Shown here piece after piece: positions 1-9,304 of a stretch of DNA of 64,000 nt (position 1 is its first letter; each line of letters begins with the position of its first letter). Below the pieces are notes generated by a model. The model was not told the origin of the DNA. It saw only the letters and a list, made by a program, of their open reading frames with translations, and searched no databases. Made by a program: the position numbers and the translations under genes. The DNA is from Onchocerca volvulus. Its lineage: Eukaryota; Nematoda; Chromadorea; Rhabditida; Onchocercidae. The stretch covers positions 10,750,616 to 10,814,615 of the forward strand of contig HG738139.1 of NCBI GenBank assembly GCA_000499405.2, given 5' to 3'.

Positions 1-142
1 AAAATTTTAAAATGGTTAAATTTAAATTCATATCAAAAGGAAAAAAAAGACTCGGAGAAAAATTGAAATTTTGACAAGGAATAAAAAATTCCAAAAATTA
101 GATTGAATTTCGGATTACAAATGCACATAAACAAATATACAC

Positions 143-1875
143 CTGCAATGCAAAAATTGCAATTCCTTCATTATCATAGGAACCGGCAACAGAACGACTA
201 GTATAACCCGGTGATATAGCGATGAAGCATGCTGCAAACAGACCAGCACCTGGCGTCCAAAGTTCTTTCGTTAAAAAATAGGTAGCTATTGCAGTAAGAC
301 CACTGAAAATAACTCCATTAAAACACTGCAACAGTAAAAAGAGATAATTTCTTATTTCCAGACATTCATTTGCTCTCCTAAAAAATAGAAAAAGCAAAAA
401 TTTCACTAAAAAATTACGGGGAAAAATGATCTGTTACGAAATAAAGTTAATACATAACGTCAAAATTATTTCTGAAGTACAAAAAAATAGAAATGGTGCG
501 TAAATCAGGAAAAAAAAAATTGGGAAATAAACACGATTTAATATGTCAAAAATAGCTTAAGAATGATAAAAAGAGAAATATTAAATCATACCTGAATGTT
601 GGAGCAAGAAAAACACAAACATCTCTAATATGTACAGAAATATTTAGAATTGATAAAATGTAATGTATTGCTCCTGAAGTTACCATGAGTCCGGGATAAA
701 CCTGTGTAAATATTATCATCATTATTTCGGCAAAACCCAAAAAGTGAAGAAGTTATTTATGAAAAAACTGTAAAATATATTTCCCAATATAATGAGAATT
801 TCTGTTGAAATAATAATTAAGATTCTAATACTGGCCATTTACTAACTTGGCATAAATTACATGAAATTCATGTATTTGATATATTTTCGAGCCCTTCTAC
901 AAACTGATGCATTTACATATTTCTGTCAATACTTTCTTACATTGATCTATATATGGATATTTCTTCCCACTAATTTCTATCAGTTGATGGATGCACGGAA
1001 GTAATATGCTTTTATATATTACGCAAATAGATGAGTAGTAATATAAAAACATTAGACGAAAGCAACATAATATTCACACAAACACTAATTATTTTTCAAA
1101 CAAATACTAATTCAACAAACTTCTTTTTCTTCAGAAGAAGAAAAAAGTTGCAACTTACTGTGCCCCCAACAATTCGTCCAAGTGGATACCATGCCCGTTC
1201 ATCGAACCAATTCAAGAAATTATAAAAGCCATGTTCAGCCATATAATAAGTTGACCGATAGTTAAACCTAATTTTCAACAAAATGCATTATCCTTTAAAG
1301 AAATCTCATATCTTCCAGTATCATATTACTTCATAAATCCTTAATGCTCAAAACTCGCAAAATGTAATTGTATTTGTATGTAAACTGTAAAAAGTATCGC
1401 CTTTTCTTCCTTTATCTTCTCGATATTTTGAGCGAAAACAAAACATAGTTACGCAATAGTCTATTAAAAGAGACTACAATATATCATATTAAATCGTATA
1501 ATTTCAAATTGTATTATTGGATAAAATCTTCATAGTTTGCACTATATCAAGAATATATTTTCTTAAGCAACCAGTTTTTTTGAACTTATCAGAAAAAAGG
1601 ATATTTTCTGGAATAAAAATCACGAAGTACATATTATTTAGAAAAGTAGAAGAAACAGGCAAATTAAAAAGGAATTAAAAAAACTAAATGGAAACAAACC
1701 ATGGATCGAATTCATGAATGATGGATTCAAATCGTATAACAGCAAACAATCGTGAAGCAAAGCCAACAATCCACGCTAATACAAGAATGACAAATGTCAA
1801 TAAGCTCGTAATACCCAATGAATTCGATACCAATATTTTGCTGTTACCGGTTGCAGTTATCACTGAATCAGTCAT
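143..1875 (-). CDS. stt3: STT3, catalytic subunit of oligosaccharyltransferase (5' part, runs off the window)
   Basis: STT3 transfers the lipid-linked oligosaccharide to asparagine in N-X-S/T sequons in the ER membrane. Four exons are visible: 1700-1875, 1159-1267, 592-701 and 143-302. All junctions keep frame with GT/AG borders, giving the first 185 residues of a protein that is about 700 residues long in the family. The rest lies before base 1. Seen in order: a first membrane helix, the luminal-loop motif HEFDPWFN with the conserved acidic residue, [17 protein letters not shown], then [11 protein letters not shown], which carries the second acidic DNE motif. The start at 1875 follows a TTTTAG acceptor by only three bases, which fits SL trans-splicing. 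Family assignment is very safe from near-identity to animal STT3 at these motifs. Whether it is STT3A-like or STT3B-like cannot be told from this part. Confidence 0.95.
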
Positions 1876-2237
1876 ATGCTAAAATTATAACAAGAAAATG
1901 TTTTAATCATTAAAATTTATCAATGCGGATCGCACTATGTGATTTCTTTTAGTATATTTCTAATTCACGATGAAATTTTGTCGAAAATTTATGTGCTAGT
2001 TATGTGAACAGCTACGGAAAATTCACGCCAATGAAAACCTACCCCGTCCACTGTCATCTCTCGTTTTCTTAATTCGAACAATTTGACAATTTTGTTGAAA
2101 AATACGCACCGCAATGATTGATTTGTGTACGCGCGGTATGAAAAATACAAATCTCATCAATGCTTGCTGTAACCAGGAGCAAAGTTGCGTCGTAGCAACC
2201 GATTGAAGGGGAATTCGTTTAAGGATAGTATATCTAG
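1876..2237. other. Upstream region of stt3
   Basis: About 360 bases between the STT3 start and the inverted-repeat arm. It presumably holds the stt3 promoter. No specific motif, RNA gene or coding stretch is seen. Confidence 0.4.
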
Positions 2238-3000
2238 CCGATTAAATTGCTCTATGAAATGGATTGAATTGCAGAACCAAAAATACAATTTGATAAGAAA
2301 TGGAAAAATATTGTTATAATAATGGAAAAGAATGCGAGAAAAACTAGTAATCGCTTTTTTTCCCGAATCTCAGATACTGTTCGAAGAGTTTTGAGAGATT
2401 TAACAATTCTTTCGCTTTTTATTTCGAATGGATGCAAAGATTAAGGACTTCTAGCGATTAATTAGTTGATTAATTGTTCATTCCACTTCAATGATCGAAT
2501 CGTGAAATTTGAAAATAATTGAAATAACGAAGATGATTGAATGAATTTGTAAAAGTTGATGAATTAAATTTGCATTTTATTGCTATAGAAACATGTGAAC
2601 AAACGTGGCAAACTTTCCATCCATTCGTTGAAAAAATCGGACATCGAACAGATGGAAGGAATATGTGTGGCAGAAAAGGAACAGTAAAGCAAAGAAAAAC
2701 AACAGTTCCCATACCGAAATTTTCCCATGCCAAAGGCAAGTTTTAATTTCGATGACGCCGAGAGGAATGAGATTTTTTCCAAAAAGCTGGAAATGAAATC
2801 GACAACTTTCCCTTTTTCGTCATTTCTTTCGTTCCGTTCCGTCAATTGATAAACTTCGTTTGCACTCAATTTTTCCATTACATTCACAATTTATTGTTAT
2901 TATTACTATGTGAGAGTGATACGAAAGGTTACTTTGATTACCTTGAAGTAACCTTTAATTGATGACATTGAAAGCATTCGAAATTTTCCAATAAAAAAAA
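2238..3000 (-). repeat. Inverted-duplication arm A (partner at 55079-55848)
   Basis: The reverse complement of this segment matches 55079-55848. By eye the match is nearly perfect over about 670 bases (copy A 2330-3000), with only one or two substitutions. The match then becomes clearly more diverged over the last ~100 bases, including an extra ~9 bases in copy B. The segment includes a 33-base hairpin (2924-2956, 11-bp stem). On the minus strand it holds a 104-codon ATG-initiated frame at 2564-2878. Because the DNA is almost identical in all frames, conservation does not show whether that frame is coding. No terminal inverted repeats or target-site duplication were recognised, so it is not assigned to a transposon family. 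Confidence 0.85.
2564..2878 (-). CDS. Hypothetical 104-aa frame inside repeat arm A
   Basis: An ATG-initiated frame starting MEKLSANEV, rich in charged residues over the first ~40 positions, then Phe/Ser/Cys-rich and hydrophobic. It has a twin in repeat arm B that differs at one residue (Tyr here, His there, near residue 10). No domain is recognised. The frame could be a short gene duplicated with its flanks, the first exon of a longer gene (GTATGG inside could be a donor), or chance. No splice acceptor was found close to the ATG. Confidence 0.25.
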   Translation of the reverse strand: MEKLSANEVYQLTERNERNDEKGKVVDFISSFLEKISFLSASSKLKLAFGMGKFRYGNCCFSLLYCSFSATHIPSICSMSDFFNEWMESLPRLFTCFYSNKMQI

Positions 3001-4075
3001 AAAAAAGAAAAAAAAAAATTATCTACTATTCCATTTGAAAAGAATACTATAACAATAATGATAGTTGGAATTTAGGCTACGACAATACTGTTGCAAATAA
3101 TATTATTTTAAATTATTGTTTAGCTAATTGTTTATTGTTTTTTGAGAAATTATCATTAATAAAGCATTTTGTGCTTGAACTTAATAAGAATATTATAATG
3201 TTGTTGAAATTAAAAAGTTTTTCAAGTTCAACGAATTTTCGCAAAAATGACGTTTGGTAATGAATAATGCATGCTTCGTATCATTTTGAACGACTGTTTA
3301 ATTGGTAAAATGGTCTAGTCTCCAACGAATCATTTATTTTGAAATCTTGACAGTTTTCTTTTACATTACTTGTTTCATCTATTTAAAAAAAAAAAAGAAA
3401 AAAAATCCAAAAAATCTTCGATCATATTGGCAAAATCTATCAATCTTGTCAGTCCAAATAATGTCACCAATCGAAGATGACTTCCTGTTCGTCTTTAATG
3501 CCTCATTATTTATTCCAGATAACTCTATGCAACTTATGTCTGGTAAACAATATGACAGTAATGCTTGAATTTTATAAATTTTAAACTTTCATAAAATTTT
3601 TTTCACAAAATTTAATTTAATCATACTGTTTATCATCTACTAATATACGATTAATAACAACTAAAATGTGATTGAAATGAAATAAAAAATGGTTTAAGAA
3701 TGAAGAAAAATTCATTAGAAATTGATAATCTAATTAATCAACAGTTAAAAGGAAATGGAAAGTTTGACTAGATTACATCATTAATATCTTTCGAAAGATT
3801 TACCTCGGACTATATCCAAAATGTGATTTCTTATTTATCAGTGAAAAAATTATAACACATCTGATTCAACACATCAAAAATACGATTAATCACTAATTAA
3901 ATAACTTTTTCAAATTTTATTTTTTTCCAGATTTTGTATTTTGATATTAATATTTTATTAATGGATAAAATATTAAATTAAATCAATTATGAAATTTAAC
4001 ATATGGAAAGTTTCAAATTTTTTTCTTTCAAATTAACATAAACGAAATTTACGCAACGCATTTCCGTTTGTAATG
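3001..4075. other. AT-rich intergenic stretch
   Basis: Low-complexity A/T runs (for example 2992-3018 and 3385-3410) and no recognisable gene. An open frame at 3302-3568 includes a poly-lysine run encoded by an A tract and looks like chance. Confidence 0.4.
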
Positions 4076-4285
4076 AAATCGGAAAACGACGAGTGCAATA
4101 GTCTTGTAAAGAATGAAATTCGAGCGCAAATCGATAATCTTACCGCTTATGGCGAACATTACCTAAGTAATCTGGCAGACAATTGTACATTTACTTTGCA
4201 TCGTACAAAATGTAATAAATCATCGATTGAATGGAATGAAAGAATTGCATGGAATACTCGAATTCTATTTTCAACAGTACTGTAA
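4073..4285 (+). CDS. Possible small protein, 70 aa, unknown
   Basis: An ATG frame beginning MKSENDECNS, with more balanced base use than its surroundings. It has three further cysteines or asparagine-glycosylation-like sites (DNCT, CNKSS) and ends FSTVL. A GTAATA donor overlaps the stop codon. If spliced to the ACAG acceptor near 4488 the protein would still end after the same leucine, so the product is the same either way. No signal peptide or known domain is seen, and no T-rich acceptor lies immediately upstream. It may be a real short gene or an isolated exon. Confidence 0.35.
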   Translation: MKSENDECNSLVKNEIRAQIDNLTAYGEHYLSNLADNCTFTLHRTKCNKSSIEWNERIAWNTRILFSTVL

Positions 4286-5440
4286 TATTCGTAAGTTTTC
4301 GTTTTTATTATCTCTTAAAGATTAAGCTAATCATTAGTAATAATTTTAGTTAGTTAATTAAATAATTAAAACTTTAGTTGCAGTTAATTTACTTCTAATT
4401 CTCTATCTTGTTTTTATCGAATTTTATTCAGTAAATTTATTTCATTAATTACAAATATTACGCTATTTGTTCTATTTTACCATTACAGATGAGCATGCGA
4501 TCAGAGTGGAAAACTGTAGATAGGTAGTAGACATAATTCATTATATTTGATAATACAGAAGATGAGACAAAATTATAGCAATTTTTAAAGTATTATTTAA
4601 AAAGTTATTGAATTTTTTTTTAATCTTTAAAATAGTGCAATTTTTGGAAGAAGAAAATTCCAAATTTTTACTTTAAACATTTGAAGTTAAATTGTATGTT
4701 AGAATAAATCAGGTTATTAATTGGATTATCATATAATTCTTAATCATTTAAATATGGTGCTCTTTATAAATCGGATATAATCATTTATCAACCAGTTAAA
4801 AGAAGAATGCAATTTTCCGCTCTCTCTATTTTGCAATTATTTTGTGATTTCATGTTTCTCCTTTTTTTTTTTTTTTTTTCAACTAATTTTTGCATTAATT
4901 TGCGTGAAAATTTTCTAATTAAATTAATATGTAAAGAAAACAATTCCCGAACAATAAAAATTCACTTTTTACAAATTCGAGTAGCATAACAGAGAAACTA
5001 TACAAATCTCAGGATTCTTTTCAAAAAAAAAAAAAAAAAAAAACAACAGGCATTATAATATTTACCGTTAAGAGACAAGAAATTTTGTTATTTCTTGGAA
5101 AATTCCGAGATTTTTTTGATATTGTTGTTACGAAATTCAAGCAATTTCAAAATTTTTGTGTAAAATATGAAAAATTCTTGCTTCATTTCTCATTTAAAGG
5201 TATAAAATAATAATGGTGGGAGAATTTATTATGAAAAATAAGTACCATTTCAAAAATATCGGATCATTTCCTCACGATTTCATAAGATTGCAAGTCTCGT
5301 TGATATATTTAAAAACAGCTGAATCGCAGTGTTGTAAAAAATATGTTATTTAAAATATCTATTTTCTTGGTTATGCAAGAAGTTTGATTGCAATTATTGA
5401 TCATTCAAATAACCTGTTGAGACTTATATAAACCTTATAG
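4286..5440. other. AT-rich intergenic stretch
   Basis: Only poly-T (4861-4880) and poly-A (5024-5042) runs and scattered short frames. Nothing else recognised until the bacterial-like fragments begin at 5441. Confidence 0.4.
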
Positions 5441-5600
5441 ATGAAAGAAAAAGAAAGGCAGTTTAGTTTTACATCAGAGAATCTTGAGAAGGCAAAAAAG
5501 TTTACAGAGATGTATGAAAAAGGGACAAAGGCCTAATTTAAAACCAATAGGTAAATATTTTGTACGAATTTGCAGAACAACTTCTTGCCGGTTATGCAGT
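5441..5600 (+). pseudogene. nuoE: Wolbachia-like nuoE fragment (NADH dehydrogenase I chain E)
   Basis: Two pieces of a bacterial NuoE are joined out of frame. The first (5441-5533) starts at an ATG and reads QFSFTSENLEKAKKF, the usual NuoE N-terminus, then hits TAA. The second, one base out of phase (5535-5600), reads NLKPIGKYFVRICRTTSC, the conserved region that leads into the 2Fe-2S cysteines. About 60 residues that normally separate these regions are missing. NuoE is a subunit of bacterial complex I. Its presence beside nuoL, pstB and map pieces, all with Rickettsiales-like wording, points to DNA transferred from the Wolbachia endosymbiont. It cannot encode a working protein. Confidence 0.75.
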
Positions 5601-5878
5601 AAGAAAAATATTAGCATTTTTTATATTTCAAACGTTTACTAGTCGTAATTTAGCTGAATTTTTTAATGTTACTCTAAAATTTTTGGCCTCAAATATTAAA
5701 AGATTTATAAAATAGAGAATGAAGATAAAAGGAATCCTGTAATAGCTAGTTATTCTTCTGGTTTTGTGAGTTGATGTTCTATACCTTCTTCAACGCTTTA
5801 TAGACGTAAATTACAACCTGCAGGCAAGAATAAACAATCAGATGTAGCAGATGAGAAAGGGAAAAATGTACTAAAAAA
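5601..5878 (+). other. Unassigned segment between bacterial fragments
   Basis: This piece joins the nuoE and nuoL fragments. One frame near its end (about 5790-5882) is open and reads KLQPAGKNKQSDVADEK before TGA. That is protein-like and probably also bacterial, but I do not recognise the family. Confidence 0.3.
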
Positions 5879-5986
5879 ATGAGTCAATTAAAAGTGAATT
5901 GGGCAATTAATTTGGATGCTCTTTTATCTTCAATGCTGGTTGCTGTTACCACTGTTTCGCTGGTAGTTCACCTCTACTCTATCGGA
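5879..5986 (+). pseudogene. nuoL: Wolbachia-like nuoL fragment (NADH dehydrogenase I chain L)
   Basis: A frame of 36 codons reads QLKVNWAINLDAL, then VAVTTVSLVVHLYSIG. This is the NuoL/ND5 segment around the third to fourth membrane helices. A whole NuoL is more than 600 residues, so only about 6 percent is present. The similarity ends exactly at SIG, where the sequence switches to another gene, pstB. A mitochondrial origin is unlikely because the neighbouring pieces (pstB, map) do not occur in animal mitochondrial DNA. Confidence 0.75.
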
Positions 5987-5987
5987 A

Positions 5988-6203
5988 ACACAATATGCAA
6001 TCGAAAATCTTATAGAAGAGTTGAAATTAAGATTTACCGTAATTATGATGACTCATTCAATGGAATAAGCTAAAAAATTATCTGATAGTGTAATTTTCTT
6101 TCACAACGGCAAAATTGTTGAATTTGGAAGCGTCCAAGAAGTATTTGAAAACGCTCGTTTTTCCTTAACAAAAGAGTATATTCTGGATCATTTAAATTTC
6201 TAG
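5988..6203 (+). pseudogene. pstB: Wolbachia-like pstB 3' fragment (phosphate ABC transporter ATPase)
   Basis: In the frame starting at 5988 the sequence reads AIENLIEELKLRFTVIMMTHSME, interrupted by TAA at 6066-6068. It then continues AKKLSDSVIFFHNGKIVEFG and the C-terminus up to the natural stop at 6201-6203. This is the C-terminal quarter of an ABC-type phosphate import ATPase, including the H-loop histidine (THSM) and the D/H-loop region. The internal stop sits where the family has Gln and is explained by one C-to-T change. The fragment is fused directly to nuoL sequence, so the insert was rearranged before or after transfer. Confidence 0.8.
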
Positions 6204-6332
6204 CTATATATAATAAGGGTTTTACATGCGATAATTCCTTTAGCAATAACAAGGCTTTTACGGTCAATATCTATTATATTACCTTGCGGATTGGGCCCCT
6301 ACCTATGGAATAGAATTGAGGATTGAGATGTT
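6204..6332 (+). other. Segment between pstB and map fragments
   Basis: Contains a 41-codon open run reading IPLAITRLLRSISIILPCG before TGA. It may be more endosymbiont-derived coding sequence, but no family is recognised. Confidence 0.25.
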
Positions 6333-6494
6333 GAATTCCTTAGTTTTAACTCTAGTAAATTTTGTAGCTGGACAGTAACAACATGCGACCTTTCACTTTC
6401 TGCACAATTCGAGCACACGCTTGGAGTAACAAATGATGGTGTTGAAATATTCACATCATCACCTAAGAACTGCCATTTCGCTCCTTATAACTAA
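6333..6494 (+). pseudogene. map: Wolbachia-like map 3' fragment (methionine aminopeptidase)
   Basis: From the tryptophan codon at 6369 the frame reads [20 protein letters not shown] and continues [10 protein letters not shown] to a stop at 6492-6494. This is the C-terminal end of a type I methionine aminopeptidase. It includes the conserved SAQFEHT segment, whose glutamate is a metal ligand. The frame stays open back to about 6333, but the rest of the enzyme is absent. It is a third or fourth non-adjacent bacterial gene in one kilobase, so the insert is a mosaic. Confidence 0.75.
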
Positions 6495-6930
6495 GCCTTG
6501 TAGCTATCATTTTGTATCCGTCCAGGATAGCAGTGAAACAACCAGTCTTAAAAGCTGAATTGAAATAACTGTTACTATATTATAGAAGATTGCCATAAAG
6601 ATGGAAACACGAGGAAAAGTGGTAAAGAACCTTTCATTGCCTGTGTTAATTGGAAAGGCAAAAATCACACCTACATTTTGAGAAAGCATCTAGTATCTTC
6701 AGCTTAAATATCAGGTTATCTTTTAAGGTAAAAAACAGAGGAAAGAGTCTGTTTGAGTATTACTGGCTTATTCAAAAATAGATGATTTTCTGAGTGTAAT
6801 GTAGTTCTTCAGTTTACAGATGATGATTTGTTTGACAAGATAATTGTCAATAAAAAATATATATTTAACGGAAAACATTAGACTTTATACTAAGAAAGTG
6901 TGTAAGGATTTGTATTTTATATATTTGCAG
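6495..6930. other. Unassigned sequence after the bacterial fragments
   Basis: No recognised gene. Base composition is slightly less AT-rich up to about 6720, so endosymbiont-derived DNA may continue, but no protein similarity is clear on either strand. Confidence 0.3.
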
Positions 6931-6931
6931 A

Positions 6932-7103
6932 TGTGGAGAAAGAGATCTTTCACTCATAAAATCTCAAATTAAGAAATTAGAACAGGAAGATCAAGACAAA
7001 GAAAAAGTAAAGACAGCAGTACAGTGCATAATAGCCCTATCATTAAAAGCAGTGAGCAAGGAGATGAAATCATGCATTCATGAAGTATTGATCCTTCTGT
7101 AAA
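6932..7103 (+). pseudogene. Possible exon or gene relic, unknown
   Basis: A TATTTGCAG acceptor at about 6931 is followed by a 57-codon open stretch reading LSLIKSQIKKLEQEDQDKEK, a coiled-coil-like, lysine- and glutamate-rich segment, ending in TAA. The combination looks like an exon, but no family is recognised and no partner exon was found. Confidence 0.25.
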
Positions 7104-7209
7104 TCGATTGTTCCTAGCGCCAACTGGCGTAATCTTTCACGATAAAAGATGGCAGTACATTCTTTTTGGTGCTGAACCGTACGAAGATTTCTTAGCATTT
7201 GCATTTTGA
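7099..7209 (+). pseudogene. Fragment resembling splicing factor 3A subunit 2 (SF3A2)
   Basis: The frame from 7099 reads PTGVIFHDKRWQYILFGAEP then YEDFLAFAF and a stop. The run DKRWQY-L--AEPYE is a hallmark of SF3A2 (human DRRWQYLLMAAEPYE), a U2 snRNP component. After the stop, other frames give short matches to the segment that normally follows (about 7215-7285), suggesting frameshifts. The zinc-finger N-terminus and proline-rich tail are not seen. It is probably a broken, possibly processed, copy of the worm gene. Confidence 0.5.
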
Positions 7210-7947
7210 AAGGATGAAAAAAATTTGTTCCTGAAACAAACAAACCTAATACAACTTATGTACAATTCTCCCTCCTTCCCTTAAAAGATGAATCTTTTTT
7301 TTCTAAAGCAGCTTCAGCATCCTTCTTTTATTTGGCCAAGATGCTTCTTTTTCTTCATTTATTAAGTTCAATATTCCTCAATCGTCTTCTACCGTTCCTC
7401 GTCTTTTTATTGTTTTGATGAGATATTTTGCAGAAAATATAGCCAGTTATCGTTGACACTCATTAGCGTCCCAATATGTAATTCATTTCTTTCCATCTTT
7501 TCATCAATTATCGTCTTTCGATTTTTGTATTGTTGCAAAAGAAAATTTTTGTTATGGGGAAGTTTTATTCATGGACTGGATATGGACAATACACCGGTAT
7601 TCAAATATAATAGTAGGACTAATACACTAATATTGAAATAGGATTATAACAGTATTAGAATGAGTAAAAAATAATAAAGAATTGCAGAGTAAAATCGAGT
7701 TTAAGAACTGTATGGATGCAGAGGATACTTTATGGCCGATAAAATACTTTTTATAGTGGCGACATCAGATATGAGCATAGTTAGGACCGGAAGATTTACA
7801 TATGAATGATGAACCCCCGATTTTTTACCAATGAAATTAAGTTTGGTAATCACAAATAAAGATAGCTGTGTGACTGAGAAATAATATAAATTTCTATTAT
7901 ACAAATATTTTGATTTTTCCATCATATTATATAAAATAATAGCGGAT
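7210..7947. other. Intergenic stretch
   Basis: Pyrimidine-rich from 7270 to 7400, otherwise featureless. No gene is seen on either strand. Confidence 0.35.
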
Positions 7948-8010
7948 GGGCCACGCGGAACGTGGCCGGATACAGTTAGTTTATGTGGGCCGGCCACGCT
8001 TCGCGTGGCT
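7948..8010. repeat. Paired GC-rich palindromes
   Basis: Two strong GC-rich hairpins sit 25 bases apart in AT-rich DNA: GGCCACG-CGGAA-CGTGGCC (7949-7967) and GCCACGC-TTC-GCGTGGC (7993-8009). The two are near-copies of each other in inverted orientation, so the whole 63 bases can also fold as one large cruciform. The sequence is unlike anything else in the window. It lies between the bacterial fragments and the LTR cluster, and may be part of a mobile element end. Confidence 0.7.
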
Positions 8011-9061
8011 GACTCCAGCTAATCAATATAAATAGTGTAAATCTTCATTTGTTCAAAATCTTAAATCTTTGAAAATTCTTAAACACGCGCTTATCTATAT
8101 TAGTTTAAAATCTTAGATATCGGAAAGTTCTAATCTATTGTTTCGAAAATTTGACACAACGTTGCATTTGAATACGCGCATATTTTTATATGCTTTTTAT
8201 ATACACGAGTCGCTGCAGCTCAGTTTGGTTTGGCGTGAGCAATTCTCATACTTCTTTGATCACCCTCTCTAAGCTTTCTAGCGTCGGCTGGGCACTTCTG
8301 ATAAGGCTGGTTGGCTTGTAGCACCAAAAATAATTTTGTCGTTGAACCAAAAGTTTTTGTGAAATTTGGGGAGGTGTAAACCTTCTCGTGGAAGTTTCTT
8401 CTGTTGTGTGGAAAACGTTTCGTATAACGTAATTTATTATCACGATTACGTTATAATACACTTTACCGACGCAATAATTGAGATTAACAAATTCAAGTAA
8501 TGAATAAAAAGAGAGGGATATGCATGATTGAAATTAGAGGCAATTGCTGGAAGATCCTCGGACTGTTTACGAACAATATATTTATAGATTAAATCGTTGA
8601 GTGTATATACAGAATTGGGAGTGGGAGTGGTTTAGGATATATTACAACGATCATAAAAAAATTTGATGCAGTGGGGAAGTAAATTTAAGACAAAGTTGAA
8701 CTAAATGTGTAATTAGCGCAAAGATCATAAGAAATGATACAGTGCGGAAGTAAATTTCTATGAAATAATTAAACAAAATTATGATATGGAAGATAATATT
8801 ATGACACAATTGCAGAAGTAAATTTTAGACGTAATTGAATAACACTAGATTATTGAGACAATTTAAGATATAATTTCGATACTAACCTTGTATTGGGGTA
8901 TGCAATTTGATGACTTCAATGCTTTTCTTTACTCTTGTGAGAGTCATGTTAATTTCTAGCCGGTTTCATTTTTATAAAATTTTAGCGTCATAACCGCTTC
9001 TTTGCTTTACTGGAATATCCGGAATAATCCCGTGTCTTCTTTTGCAATCTCTTCATATCTT
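8011..9061. repeat. Repeat-derived intergenic sequence
   Basis: No gene recognised. Short motifs recur with variation between 8640 and 8860 (for example gatgcagtggggaagtaaattt and gatacagtgcggaagtaaattt), which indicates degraded tandem copies of about 75 bases. Confidence 0.35.
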
Positions 9062-9232
9062 CTTCCTTTATCGTGAAATTTGAGTGTTAGAAATATGGAA
9101 TGTTCCACGACACTAAGATATTTAATACTTTATTCGATAAAGTATAATAAAATGCAAATATAGTGAGCAGTCGTCCAGTAAATCCGTGAGCACAATAGAA
9201 AAAGAAAATAAAAGAAGAGGAGAGGTTCGTCG
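9062..9232 (+). repeat. LTR-like repeat copy 1
   Basis: One of four related segments (about 9062, 10042, 11312 and 12785), all in the same orientation. They share a CGTGAAA...TTCCACGACACTAAG inverted pair, an A/T-rich middle, then GTGAGCAGTCGTCCAGTAA and an A/G-rich end. This layout resembles LTR start sequences. The copies differ substantially, so they are old. Confidence 0.55.
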
Positions 9233-9243
9233 TAGATGAAGTC

Positions 9244-9304
9244 CAACCCAATTGTTGAAGAAAAAAAGGTAACCCAACCGAACTGTTGAAGAAAAAAAGG
9301 TAAC
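9244..9304 (+). repeat. 30-base tandem duplication
   Basis: Two adjacent copies of CAACCnAAnTGTTGAAGA followed by seven A and GGTAAC, about 30 bases each. It lies within the LTR-derived region. Confidence 0.8.

Noticed and set aside
1096..1281. Independent small gene on the minus strand
   Set aside because: It is exon 2 of STT3 with intron read-through at both ends.
3302..3568. 88-codon frame
   Set aside because: The middle is a poly-lysine run from an A tract and the rest is AT-driven hydrophobic sequence. It looks like chance.
5879..5986. Mitochondrial nad5 insertion (numt) as source of the NuoL-like piece
   Set aside because: The adjoining pieces match nuoE, pstB and map, which animal mitochondrial DNA does not carry. 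The wording is bacterial.
5441..6494. Live Wolbachia contamination in the assembly
   Set aside because: Stops, frameshifts, deletions and gene fusions show decay. Intron-bearing worm genes flank the segment on both sides in the same window.
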